A stretch of 64,000 nucleotides of DNA from Argentina anserina (Eukaryota; Streptophyta; Magnoliopsida; Rosales; Rosaceae). The translations under genes and the position numbers were made by a program. Each line of letters begins with the position of its first letter. The first letter of the stretch is position 1. Below the pieces are notes generated by a model, which did not search any database, had not been told where the DNA came from, and saw only the letters and a program-made list of their open reading frames with translations. Location: assembly GCF_933775445.1 (NCBI RefSeq), contig NC_065873.1, positions 13,392,001-13,456,000 of the forward strand, read 5' to 3'. Positions 37,040 to 49,082 of this stretch are shown piece after piece.

Positions 37040-37800
37040 TCTGGAGTTCTGGACCTTTCTTATACAATAAAGATCCAACTTGTGTTTGAGGACTAATGTG
37101 TGGAGGCCATCATGTTTGATCGAACAGCAGGTCGATTCCACATAATCTGCTTCAGGTTCATCTTTCTTAAAGGCTTTCCGAGTAAGGAATCGTTGTGCTT
37201 TCATAGATTCCTGTGCCACCAGCATATGCAGTACAACTGTTCCATTGATAATAGCAGCTGTTCATTTCTAGTTGTAATGATGACCTGAACCAAACATGTG
37301 TTCCATACCCAATACTGTTTCTAATTGATCTATTTCATTGACATCATCAAGAATAAGAAGAACCTTTTTATCTTGTAAACAATGCGTAAACTAACTGGCT
37401 CTAGCCTCCACAATAAAAATCTTATCCTTCTACAAAGTTCTTCAAAATTTGGAAAATAAGCAGGTTTTGCAGATAAACCCAACTATACTTTTCAGAAACC
37501 TCTAATAAAATTGCACGAAAGCAGCTAGCATCAAAATATTATGGAAAGTCTGTCATAAACTAGTCCAAAAAGAGTTGTCTTACCAATCCCGGTTAGCTAG
37601 AGCCAATATCCCTGAAAACTGAACACAACTTGCTGTCAGTTCTAAGTGCCGACTAGTCCTTACTTGTAAATCAGTTCCATGTATATACAAATGAGAAATT
37701 TTCATAGTCTTCAAGATTCTACACAATCGAAGTACGACGACCATGCTTCTCTCATCATCCCAGCAAGCCATGTATATACTAGACCTCCTGCACAAGAGCC
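37040..37800 (-). pseudogene. NB-ARC fragment of a TIR-NBS-LRR gene
   Basis: The minus strand shows a P-loop, GIGKTTLFGLVYDRLS (about 37590-37545), preceded by a degenerate VQFSGILAL strand. The kinase-2 region KKVLLILDDVNEIDQLE follows (about 37370-37320), and later FLTRKAFKKDEPE of the GLPL-proximal part. Frameshifts and stops separate the pieces. The TIR and LRR parts are not contiguous. Confidence 0.75.
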
Positions 37801-38780
37801 CACAAACCTCTGTATGTGAGCATATATAAAACAGTCCTGTAATTATTTTACTAAGACAGTCTGTCTAAGAGTACCAATAGTTGAAGATGACAATTGTTCT
37901 TTACTTACTAGTTTAAGTAAAATCCAACCTTGTTTTCATTTGGATGTCAGGTGAGAAGCTTAGTGGTTTTCCTTTTCTACATCATTGATATATTCTTCAT
38001 CCAACCATTCTTCATGCGTAATAATAACTTTTCAGCTACCTGTGAAGATCAAGAAAAGTATAAAATCAATTAACATACAGCAGACCAATAGAAAAAGATT
38101 GGACTTGTGATATCAAAATTAGCCACATATAAGCATGAACATTAAAAACTTTATCATGAATAAGAAAAAAATCAGAAAAAATCGGTATCCTAAATTTAGC
38201 AACTGGGAACACAGATGAGCAAAATGTTGTGCAATGATTGGAGATGCTGATGAGAATAGATGATACATTTGATAGAGTACTGTTAAGGTCCTCACCATAT
38301 ATGAGACTACAGGATGTTATAAATTGTGGCCCATACGGCCATATCAGGTATATAAGCAGTAATTTGTTTTTTTTTTTGGAAGGGATAAGCAGTAATTACA
38401 AATTCAGAGTTTAAGCATATCTAGCAACTTTACATAGTTTTTTGTTTATTAGCTGTGTGTCAGAAAGAGAATCCTTCACAGAAAATTTATGTATAAAAAA
38501 AAAACAATCAGGTGCTCTTTAACGTTGCAAATTAGAGTAGCAAATCATACCTCCTCATTGCTTCCATCAAGCGCCATATATCCGAGAGAGTTGCTTATCA
38601 TCGAACCCATCTTCAGTATCATCTTTGTCAAGGGACTCTGAGCTTAAGGAAAATGAACAAAGCTAACAGGATTTTTGCAATAGTGGCTAAAATACCTGCA
38701 TAGTTATAAATTTCAGTGTAAGCTGAGAGATTTAAGAGTGGAAATGAAGTACCTGTAGAATGAGTTAAGCAGGAGATATA
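37801..38780 (-). pseudogene. Unassigned exon-like remnants
   Basis: Two minus-strand stretches keep protein-like composition. One is about 38685-38550 (reading PLTKMILKMGSMISNSLGYM and then ALDGSNEE before a possible GTATGA donor). The other is about 38030-37960 (reading EEWLDEEYINDVEKENH after a possible acceptor). I do not recognise either, and stops surround them. They lie downstream of the SEN2 relic. Confidence 0.3.
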
Positions 38781-39517
38781 TCAGCACTTGTTGCTGTAAT
38801 TTGGTCCTATTCTGGATGTCAAGTAGTAATCACGGCATTGTTCAGGCGCCCACCTTGTTAAAATACACTCTTGTATAGTAAATCTCTCCATACATGACGG
38901 AAAGTTCACTCTTCGACCATTTCTGCTAATATAAAGAACCAACAATGTCTTCGCAACGCCACCACAAAGCCAAGTAGTACAGTACTATCAATCACTCCCT
39001 CAGTTGCTTATATCTATCAGTATCCTTTGTCTGACAATACAGTCACCATACATTAAGAGTGCACTAGAGCTGGATGAGTGGCGGTAGGCATCAAAGTCCG
39101 CACCATATTTAACTCCTGACATGACAACCCAATGTTTCATTCTAAGATGCGAAAAATCCTTGTACACTAGGGAAATAATACTTTTCCGGATTCTAAGACA
39201 GCCATAGCTGGTTATCATTCTTGGTGAACTTAGCTAGGTATTTTAAGAATGGCACAAGTAACAGGCCTCTTCCATACACAATTGAAACCAGTCCTTACTC
39301 TTAATTAAGTTAACACCAAAGCAGGCAGATTCAAGAAGATTAACCTGATCTGCTGTCACTTCAGGATGGACACTATTCCCACATAAAAACCCCTGGGAAT
39401 TCTTTCCTATTAGAGAATACTGAAGCTGCAACACCATTTTCGATATGGGTTGTGCAAGAACTTTAACTTTAGAGCAAGATCTAGCTTAAGAGCTGTTTCA
39501 TTTCCATCTAGACACAT
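38781..39517 (-). pseudogene. SEN2: tRNA-splicing endonuclease subunit SEN2, decayed copy
   Basis: In order on the minus strand: SRWK with an early stop, KVLAQPISKMVLQLQYSLIG, LLESACFGVNLIKSKDWFQL, CMEEACYLCHS with a stop, FSHLRMKHWVVMSGVKYGAD followed by FDAYRH, then LCGGVAKTLLVLYIS and ERFTIQECILTRWAPEQCRD. The order and motifs match plant Sen2, the catalytic subunit that cuts tRNA introns. The active-site region around YG.DF.AYRHHP..VHS is damaged: YRH is kept, but the following HPALVHSE segment reads SSSSSALL. Several stops and a frameshift make it non-functional. It lies 0.86 kb downstream of TIR-membrane gene B on the same strand, like copy A. Confidence 0.82.
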
Positions 39518-40372
39518 TATGTTCTTGATTTCGAAAAGAAACAATCAGTTCTTAACTAGAATCACCAAAAACTCCCAACCCCCTCTTCATGTCTAGATCA
39601 ATAACACAATCAAATTAAGCAAACAATAGATTGGGGATACACAGTACAAACCAAAACTATCAATACAGACCAAAACTACACCCAACAGCACATTCCAAAC
39701 CAGACACGGCAGAATTATTGACTCTTATTGTAACCAATAGTCCAATACAACAGATACCTTCAACATTCAGCAAATAAATTGGAGATATTCACATAATAGT
39801 ACCGAGAAACCTGGAGTGGAAGGAATGACGACGGCGGGGGAGAGGAAGACGGCGGCTGAGTGAGAATGAGAGGGAGTGGCTGAAGTTTGTATCATCAGAC
39901 TTTATATACCAAACTGTTTACCGCGTGCGGTCTTTTTAGTTTATACAATTCAGCAATTTATAATTTGATATGATCATATCTTTGCCTTATTTTTCAGAAC
40001 AATGTTACAAATCAGAGACAAAATGCATATGTTTTGTGCTCTTATCTTTGCATTATAATCCAGAGAAATAAATGTCGTCCAACCAAGAACAAGCACTTAT
40101 CCTGATATATCCTGTTTCTACCTTAAAAACAATCATCACATCAGTCCACAAAACAAAAGCTATATATACTTTCAGCATAATAATTGAAAAAATATATATT
40201 GTATAATGAGAGGGTATCTCTAAATTAATTGTTAGATATCGTTGTTAAACTGATTAAGCTATACACTGATATTCCCTTCTGAAAAAAAAAAAGCTATACA
40301 CTGATATCAATACACATGACATAGATAAGCAGCAACTGCATTTCCATATCTACTCATCAGTTGTTCTTACAA
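39518..40372. other. SEN2 leader duplicate and spacer
   Basis: 39520-39890 corresponds to 24362-24720 and probably held the 5' leader and first intron of the SEN2 gene. 39900-40372 is AT-rich and shows no gene. Confidence 0.45.
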
Positions 40373-41974
40373 TCAGTCTTTGATTAAGGATTTAGGTCCA
40401 AGAGTCTGACAATGGTTTCGATTCCTATTTAGTCTTGAACCGGCCAAACACAAAAGAAAGATGGCAGGTAAAAGGGATAGTTTTATGGGACTGTCAGCAT
40501 GCCAAGAGAAGTAAACATATTGAGTAATGGAGCATATGCACTGAGAAGTTCCTCCAATTAGTCCATAAATGTCAGGGAGACTACCAAAAGGCGTTCTTTC
40601 GTGGGGATGTGGGTAAAAATACCACCACAGCTTTCCAAACTTCTTCAATACCACTTTTTCCTTGATGCCTTTGTGAATGAGCTCCCAAATGCAAACAAAC
40701 ATAGCTGCAACAGAAAACAGCATACCAAAGAGTGCATAGTGTGGCTTATCTGGGGAGGCAGCCTGGTCAAAGACAGCTGAAAAAATCTCCAGGCCAAGGT
40801 TAGCGAGTAGAAAGTACCATTCTACTGGAGTAACCTGCAATATGATAATGAAAGGGATTAGCGTATAACGTTATAAAACTGTAATCCAATATGATTCAGA
40901 GTTCTAAGTTTTAAATTTTCACCCACATCCGTAATTTTCTTTGGCTCATCATGGTCACGGGTCTGCTGAGTCGAACTAATGCCACTTAATGAGACCTGCA
41001 TAGATTGCATTCAGTTGAGCAGTATATGAGGTTGCTCAAAATTTGCTTCAACACTTTTCAAACATAGGATGCAATGGTGCATTTTGATGAAAATTCTATA
41101 TACCACTTGAGATAAGGTGTTTATTTGAAATGAACAGTGTTTTCATCAGGATCCACAAGCAGTTATCTTTTCAGTTTGTCAAATACCAATTCTTACCAAG
41201 TGTGTGGACTCTAAGAATGTGTGTGTAGAATGTAGTTTTTCTTCTGGACTATGCCTAAAATGTAGTTTATTCCACAGCGCTTCTGTAATTTCTTCGATAA
41301 CCTCTACTTCATTCCTAACAAATCCATGAAAAAGGAACTGTTAATATTTTTTCACTCGATCTTTTATTCACTAGAAAGCCAGTAAACAAGTACCTATTCA
41401 AGCCGGTAAACAACGGTTATATATCAAAGGCATAAGCTTTTAGAGAATGTGACAACAAAATTATTGCAAAATTGCAAAAGCCGTACCTGTCATTGGAGGT
41501 CCATCCAGCAAAATTACAGACTTTGGCTAAGGCATCTCTCCAAGCTTCAACCTTAGCCAAGTCATCATGAAACCTTTTCAAGTGCTCGTCAAAGGCTTTC
41601 CCAAAACTATCCTTCTGCTTCTGAACATGGGAGAGATTCACATCATGAAAGATTGGCAGAATCCTGTTCCTATCTTTCATGCACTCCAGAATCTTCGAAA
41701 GTTCATTCAAGCGCTGAGGCGAAAAAGCATAGTTTTGCGACAGAACAACAATGGCAAACCTTGACTCTTCGATTGCACCAAAGAGCTCCAGAGGACTAGT
41801 TGTGTTTCTTCCAAAGAAAGTAAAGATACGTCGAGACTGTAACTTGTGGTATAAGTGGGATGAGAAGATGTTTTCATGGTCACAACTCAAGAAAACATCG
41901 AAAGTCCATATCTTAGTTGCAGGAATAGATACAGCTAATGGACTAGGTAAGGATCTTTGCTTGTTCAACACCAT
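40373..41974 (-). CDS. TIR domain fused to a four-helix membrane domain (copy B)
   Basis: Four exons (41974-41487, 41314-41197, 40995-40927, 40834-40373) give 378 residues in frame. The TIR domain (about 25-163) has FDVFLSC, IEESRFAIVVLSQNYAFS and RLNELSKILECM with E91 at the catalytic position. As in copy A, the RGEDTR loop (here DHENIF) and the Trp of WCLDEL are lost. The C-terminal domain is close to copy A: WYFLLANLGLEIFSAVFDQA, YALFGMLFSVAAMFVCIWEL, PDIYGLIGGTSQCICSITQY, LSLLPAIFLLCLAG. The linker exons have diverged most, and exon 2 is longer than in copy A. Exon 3 must end at an unusual GTGGGT donor to stay in frame, the weakest point of the model. It is otherwise intact. Confidence 0.76.
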
Positions 41975-42420
41975 TGCAAACTAACTGGTGGTTGCACTTG
42001 CAGGAGAGCAATTTGGCCAAATGCTACTTAGCAGTCTTTCTGTAGTTTCAATTATTGGTCAATGGTTTTGGGATCCCACACGGTTTCTAACTTTGTCTGG
42101 TCAGCCCTGTCTTTCAGGTCCAAATCTTCAATATATATATTTATCATGAGGCGCCAGACTAATACCAGTAAATCAAATCAACAATCCAGCTAATTGGCAC
42201 TATTAATGCAAGTGAAGTTTGTTTTTCCCAAGTCAAGAAATTTAGCAAGAAATTTACGTACTGATGTATCATGTTAGCTGAAACCAGTGGAAATGTTGTA
42301 CGTATCCTCGAATGGATTGTCATTCTAACTTTACTGCATATGGTTTAAATTAATGTTCGAACATCACCACAATAGCAGATCAAGTCATCAAAGTAACTGA
42401 AATGAAACACTGTCACAAAC
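41975..42420. other. Upstream region of TIR-membrane gene B
   Basis: Non-coding, probably the promoter and leader of the minus-strand gene. No repeat is recognised. Confidence 0.35.
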
Positions 42421-43224
42421 ACTGTCATACCAGATCTTTCCTTCTCTACACAATGTAAATAGAGATTATGTAGTGTTGATGTGGGAGACCACTTAATCTC
42501 GAAACCTCATTATTCAATAGCATAGTGAGATATGTCAAAGAAGAGAAGTCACCTGTAAGGTTCGTAGAACTTTTTCGAAAGTTTGTGACATTCAAGACAA
42601 TGATGTCTAGTTTGTCTCCTAAATGCCCTACTGTGCAATATGTTCCTTTAAACTTATCTTGTCCTTAAGAGAAGACTATTAAAGTGGCGCCGTGTGACCA
42701 TTTAGTTGAATGGCTCACCTACAGTGGGGTGGTGAGAGTGGGCAGGAAGAGAAGTTGACATCGAGGGTACGTTGAACTCTACGGGAGCAAGATTGGAAAT
42801 TTAGTATATCAACTTTATCATCTAGCAGGGTCAAATACTTATTGTATGTTATGTGTCTATGCTAAGGTTGTACATCTTTGCACTCAATGTGTCTTATATA
42901 AGTAAATGCGGTTATGACCTGTTGGAATTTGGTTGAATAGTGAAGTTCGTTTTTAGATTTGCCTTATTTCTTAAGAGTCTTCTTCTGCGGAACATCTTGT
43001 TTTGAGTTGTGGTTCTCCTTGAGAGGTGTTATTATGCTCATTGTTAAATTTCATTTCAGACACGATGAAGTTGTATAACACCATGATTGAAGAAAAGTGA
43101 GTTGTGATCGCCTCGTGGAGGTATCATAAAGAGGAAAATTGTTGGGGAAGGTGAATCGAAATTTTAGGAACAAGTTAAGAATTAGTAGCTGAGTAGTGCG
43201 CTTAAATTTCGGGACGAAATTTCT
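42421..43224 (+). mobile_element. Gypsy internal 3' end, non-coding
   Basis: The segment leads without interruption into GGGACGAAATTTCTTTAAGGGGGG, the characteristic end of plant Gypsy internal regions just before the polypurine tract. No integrase or chromodomain frame is readable. Its left limit is uncertain. Confidence 0.45.
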
Positions 43225-43239
43225 TTAAGGGGGGTGGAA
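43225..43239 (+). other. Polypurine tract of a Gypsy element
   Basis: TTAAGGGGGGTGGAA immediately precedes the TGTCATAACC start of the LTR, the position of the plus-strand primer. Confidence 0.75.
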
Positions 43240-45091
43240 TGTCATAACCCCATTTTTCCTCCCCCTTTCTCCACACCCGCGCCTTTAGAGGCGAAAATTT
43301 CCTTCCGACCCGACCCGTCTTTTCCGGCCGACTCCGGCGGTTTCAGGCGACCGGGCCAACGGAGATAGCTTCGTCTCCTCCTTGCGCGCCTCCCTGTGGT
43401 GGTGGATCGTGGAGTAGCACGCCGGTTTCCACGCATCGAAGCCCGGAAGTCGACCCGAATACCCGTCGGTGACCCGGTTGTGTTCTTCAATTTTTCGGCG
43501 ATCTCCGGCGAGTTTAGGCTTCACAACCGGTCTCAAAATACTTGCCTCAATATCTTCAATAACCCTTGTAAAGGTTTTGAGCTAAATCTAAAGGTAAGAA
43601 CTCGAATCAAGAAATTTCAATTCTAAGGTTCTTAATTTGGGAGTTTTCGGAAATTCTGAAATTGGAGGTTTTAAGCTTTGATTTAAACTTTGTTGTGAAC
43701 TAGAAAGTTGTTAGGAATGTCATTTAGATTGTGGTGGTGAAATTTGGTGGTCATTGGTGGCGGTCGGTGAACAGTGGCGTTGTATGAACAGTGATCATGA
43801 ACAGTACTCTGTAAACAATAAATGTGAACAGTGTTCTATGAACAGTAAATGTAAACATTGTTTGCTGAACAATAATGTGAACTTGATCGTCTACGCTTCA
43901 TGGATAAGTGAAACGTTATTTTAATAAATGATTTTGGAAAGGTTTCTGTGATTATGGACTGTGGTGAATGTGAGTAAATCTCACTATGACGAGCCTACCC
44001 TTGGTGGTGACTCATATTTACGTTTTCTTAAAAAGATCGAACCATGACATGTATATAATATAGTGGGTTGTGTATGTATATAAAATGATAAATACGATAC
44101 ATATATATGAGTTGCTATATTATATACTGTTACGTTCTTATTTCTAACTGAATTATATTGTGGCAACTATATTTATTTTATTTGAGCAAGAGTCGCTTGT
44201 TGTAGTACAATAACATGAGTGGATTGTTATTGTACGTGGTTTTAACATTGAGTTTTGTTAAAACGTTTTCTGTCTTTGGACGTGTTTTTCTGTCTTCGGA
44301 CGTGTGTTATGTCTTGGGACGTGTTTTTTTGTCTTCGGACCAGTGTTTAGACATGTTGGCATATCGGAACCTAGCCTTGGCCGGGCGAAAGTTACGATGC
44401 AGTTAGAGCTTTAGTTTGTCTGCCGGTGTACTGGCATGAGAGGTAACAGATAGGTTACCGGCTTATGAGTACCCATATTTTTGGATATCGGGTAGCAAGT
44501 TGTTGCCCAATGTCTGGCGGCGTATTGCATGAGGGGTAACAGATGTGTACTTTGCGCTCATGAGTACCCGTATTATAAACGTATTTGGGTAAACAGATGG
44601 GTTGCCCGATTTCTCGTGAGCACTTATATTTTCAGATATTATTGGACAAGCAGATGGGCCGTCCAATGGCTCATGAGTACATTTATAATTAAATGTTTTT
44701 AGTATTTTTCTTTTGTATACACGAGTTACATTATTGTTTTACTCATACGAGCTGCAAAGTTTACTGGGTTTGTGTTTACAATCCCGGTGCATCTATTCGA
44801 CGATGTAGGGGATAGTTCTGCAGGTGTGGATTAGCAGAATTGGGGGCTGCTCTGAAGACTTGGAAGTTTCTTTATTTATTTTGTGGTGACAATTGTGAGA
44901 ATTTTACATTTCCATTTGAAATAATGCTTGAATTTTAAATTGGTTTTGTCATAATCCATTCGACTGAGTTGTACTATGAACTCAATAATGATACGCTGTG
45001 ACGATAAGATAATTTCAATTTATTTGATATTGTTTTTGAATTTTCATAACTTCAATTTCGAGTTTCATACTTAAATTTCGGATTCGTGACA
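43240..45091 (+). mobile_element. Gypsy 3' LTR
   Basis: It begins TGTCATAACCCCATTTTTCC and ends GGATTCGTGACA, 1852 bp. It follows a polypurine tract, so it is a 3' LTR. From about 43690 it is closely similar to the second half of the 28528-30897 LTR, while the first 450 bp are unrelated. Its right end abuts the LRR end of the TIR-NBS-LRR pseudogene. Confidence 0.78.
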
Positions 45092-45983
45092 AACACAACA
45101 ACGATAATGAGATCTAATAACTTTTAGACAGTTGAACATGACAGCTACACAGCGATGAATAATAGTAATATATCAATTCCGAAGCAAATAATACTATTCC
45201 ATCTGCTCCTCCAAATCCCCAGTAGAACCATCTTGATCATTTGCCCGTGATTGGAAAAGAACAACTCCAATCGAAATGCTTCAAGGATTTAGGAAGATAT
45301 TTGGAAATTAGAGGAAGGCTCAACCTCAAATTGTGAATTTTAAGATACCTCAGACGCCTCATCATGGCAAAGGCTTCAGGATTCAAGAGATCTCCAATCA
45401 TCGTTGAATCATGATCATCAGGCAAGTCTAAGAGTATACCTTGAATTGCTTCTGTCCCCTGATAATTAAGAAGGATGAGTAGATTCCATAATCAAAGAAG
45501 TTCTAGCGCAGTAATATCCAAGTTGACATAAAAGAGAATTGAAATACTTGGTTCTCACCTCATTGTAAGCTAATACTTTCATGATGTCTTCCTGACGCCA
45601 CAACCGACTGCGTCGACCAGGATCCACAATACACTCTTCATTAACAATTTCGAATGCTAAACGTTGGATCAGGTCATGCATCTCCACGCAATTGTTATTT
45701 CAAATGGTTAGGAAAGATTTTTCCACGAGAGCATTTACGGTCACAAGAGCTTCAACATAGTTCGAACCTAGAATTTTAATCACTTGCTCCTTTTGTTCAC
45801 CCCTAAAGAAATAGGCGACATCCAAAAAACCTTCTTCTCTTTTTCGCTTAATCCATCATACCCCAATTTGAGCACTCCAAATACGGGGTGACCATAAAAA
45901 GGATTTTCCCATAAGCCCTTTGGCCATAGTTTAGACACGTGGGAGTGTACAATATCTGGACCTTTACCTAACAAAAAAAATCA

Positions 45984-46197
45984 TGTTCCAGGAGAATTAC
46001 TATTATACACTTGTGTGTTTTAGCCTTATTAAGTTTCATGTTAGAGATAGATTTGCATCTCTGTAATAGATTAGTACTCTGAATCCTACGAAATTATGGT
46101 TATAATGCATATATATAAGCCACATTATCAATCAATAAAGTATTAGGTTTATGTTCTATTACGTTGTTATTATTCTCGTTTCGTTCCTCCTTCAACA
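45984..46197 (+). mobile_element. Copia 5' LTR
   Basis: It runs TGTTCCAGGAGAATTAC ... CGTTCCTCCTTCAACA, 214 bp. It matches the 52532-52748 LTR over its length with many substitutions, so the insertion is old. CGTTATCATGAAC follows, a primer-binding-type motif similar to those of other plant Copia elements. Confidence 0.88.
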
Positions 46198-47275
46198 CGT
46201 TATCATGAACTTTGTTTTAAATGGTCTGAGCGACAAGGCCACCACAAGTAAAATTAATCCTAGCCCTTATTTTTTTTCCCCAACAGCCTCCCTTCCTTGA
46301 CATCATTGGAAAAATATGTAAGCAGCCCAACAAATTGATTGTTGGCAAAAGTAGAAAAACTTGTCTTTTTCTCAAGGCACCCAAATATATGATCTGCGCA
46401 CCCCACCGACACACTGTCGTTGCCCCCGCCGGTCATTGTCGTCCCGTCTAGCATCGATGCAACCCAAATTTGTTCGAGAAGCCTTATTTCGGCGCCCTCC
46501 TCCGGTCGACGTCGACCTATGTTCGGAGGTGCTCGACGTAACGACCCAGCAACGCTACTCGTCCTCGGTGCTGCCATAGCCTCGAGATGCCGCTCTTTTT
46601 TTTTCTTCAGGCCGTCAACCATGACGTCGTCCCCGACTCGATTTTTCGAAGCCAACCTAGATCTTCAGATCACGAGCTCTAGATTGCAGCCTCGCTGTTC
46701 TCGACCCTCGTCGAGCTTCCCCGACACCAAGCCTGGATCATTGACAACTCATGGATTCTTTCACGAGCCCAAGTGGCAACCCATCTCCAACGCCTTGTGC
46801 TTCTAACGTTGATCATGCATTTTCTGAAGCCGCTGATATGTGACCCAAACCCGATTTGACGAGCTCGATCTGTAGTTGCAAACTCAACCCAATATCTAAG
46901 AAGGAAGAAGATAGACTACATATACTGAGGGGTAAATTGGTAATCTACCTCTCTAGGTAAAAAGGTGTTTTACCGTGGTACAAGTTACTTCCTGTAAAAC
47001 AGTTACTTTTTAGTAGTGATTTTTCAATTACTGTTACTATTTTGTGGGAGATTTGTCAATGGTCATACGTATTTAACCATACCATTTTTTTCATGTAACC
47101 GACCGCATGACGCATTGTGTTGGAATTACGCAAGCTTCGTAGTCACACAAGATCGAAAAAGAATTCATCAAGCAGCTTTCCTGCATGAAGATCGATTTGC
47201 AGAGCAATTTAATTATATGTGGTCCATTTGGCAAACCAACAAGTATGTTTTTCTTAAAATTGCTGCTTTTGAACA

Positions 47276-47300
47276 TATATATATATATATATATATATAT
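47276..47300. repeat. TA microsatellite
   Basis: A perfect TA dinucleotide run. The equivalent run at about 293-319 lies at the matching site of the inverse Copia copy, so it belonged to the ancestral element. Confidence 0.85.
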
Positions 47301-49082
47301 AAATTATCGGGCGCTATTAGATTTCTTCATGTCTCTTTTTGGGTCTTTCTTATAACGCCAATGAGACTAAAGAGGGATATAATTCCTCTCTTGATCGACG
47401 TTTTTCGTGTGACGGTCCTGGGGGAGTCACGTTATTATTTAAAGGGAAGAAATCAATTTCGTGTGGTCGCCTGAGTGCACCGCTGTTTTGGGTGCGATCA
47501 TGAGAATCGCCGATATGGATCGATTATTTTGTGACCATATACATCACAACCCTTCCAATTCTGGTTACATACTTGAATAGTTTCGATTATTTGAATCATA
47601 TACAACACTCGTTTCTTATGGATGCGTCGACATCGCGACTGTTATTTGAATGTTTGAGTTTTCTTAAACTCATATCTATAAACAATAATCCCAAGATCTA
47701 CGTACTCATTTATTTGAGTTGAAATTCATTACTCACATATAGCACTATTTGCTGACAAAAGATTTCAAACATAAAAAATATTCTATGGGACACACACACT
47801 TAACGTGATTCAATAACCGTCTATGACATTGTATTAGCATAGTTGACCTTGATTGATGTTCCACATCCAAGAAACATATGCCATTATTGGCACCTGTATC
47901 TATTTCTTGAGGGAATTTTGGAGATGAAAACGTAATTCTTCCATTCTCAAGTAAGCACATTTTTTAGCCTCAGGCTAAGGCTCCATCTGATCTGATATGC
48001 AAGATTTTTATTGCTATGGACTTTGATTAGTCAATCTCTTTTGACTGTGTTTTCTTCTTACTATTTTTCAAGTATGAGGTTGGCATTGTCATGTTTCTTA
48101 CTCGACTTTAGCTTAAGTCGTCTATTGAAATTGGAAGTTTGTTTGTGTTGTATTAAAAATTGGCATATTTAATAAAATTTCTCGTATTCCTTGTTTATAA
48201 GATGATCTCGTGAGAATTTTCTTTGTCTTGACTTAGCATGAATGGTCAACTTTTGCAACTCACGTGGTTTTTAAATTGGCCGCTTTTAGGTTACATGGGA
48301 CCTCCATAGTACTACATTGTGAATTTGGACCTTAAAATTTAGAAAACGGACCTCGGAACGTCAAAATTGACATCGTTTTTTCCGGTTACTGTTCCGGTGT
48401 TTTCAGAACGTTTTCTGGTGTTTTGGCCGCCTTCCGGCCACTTGCTGGCATTTTCGGCGCCACCACCTGGTTTCTGCCGGCGTCCCATGTCAAACCTCCA
48501 GCTCCGACTGGTTTTCCGGCAGTCGGCGCCGCCGGTTTCCAGCGATTTTTTCATCGTTTCTCGTCATTTTTTCGGTATATTTCCTGCAATTTTTATTGCC
48601 ACGTTTTCCTAGTCCAAATTTCACCTGGTTTTGAGTTATTTTGACATGGTTTTCTGATTAATTTTCTGGTTTTTCTCCACGTCATTTCATAGCTCAAACG
48701 ATTTTATTATTATTGGTGACCACCTGCACCAATTGGATGGTTTTTACCACCCTAATTGTTTGGTATTCAACTGCTTCAATACCATGTTTTTCCAACTCTT
48801 AAGTTGAAGAATGTAGTTCTATTGCCATGTGATACACTTGATGGGATTGCTCTTTGTTTCAATCCCTCCCTCTTATAATATTCTACAGTGTATTGTCTAG
48901 AGAAGTTCACCGTGTCGTTGACTCTCTTAATTTTATTTTGAGAATTTCCCGCCGTTAAATCGAGTGTCTTGCTAATTGCGTAACCACTCACACTGTTCTA
49001 CGGTGCATGTAGTTGTTTTACGGATCTCGTGCGGAGATTGTGTTCTATATCTTCGTGCCTTGCTAAGTTTTAAAGGCCATAC

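Noticed and set aside
43242..43626. Arginine-rich frames at the start of the Gypsy 3' LTR
   Set aside because: They come from the GC-rich U3 part of the LTR; both strands are open by composition only.
46260..46655. Minus-strand frame of about 130 codons in the Copia leader
   Set aside because: It lies in the non-coding leader of a retroelement and shows no protein family.
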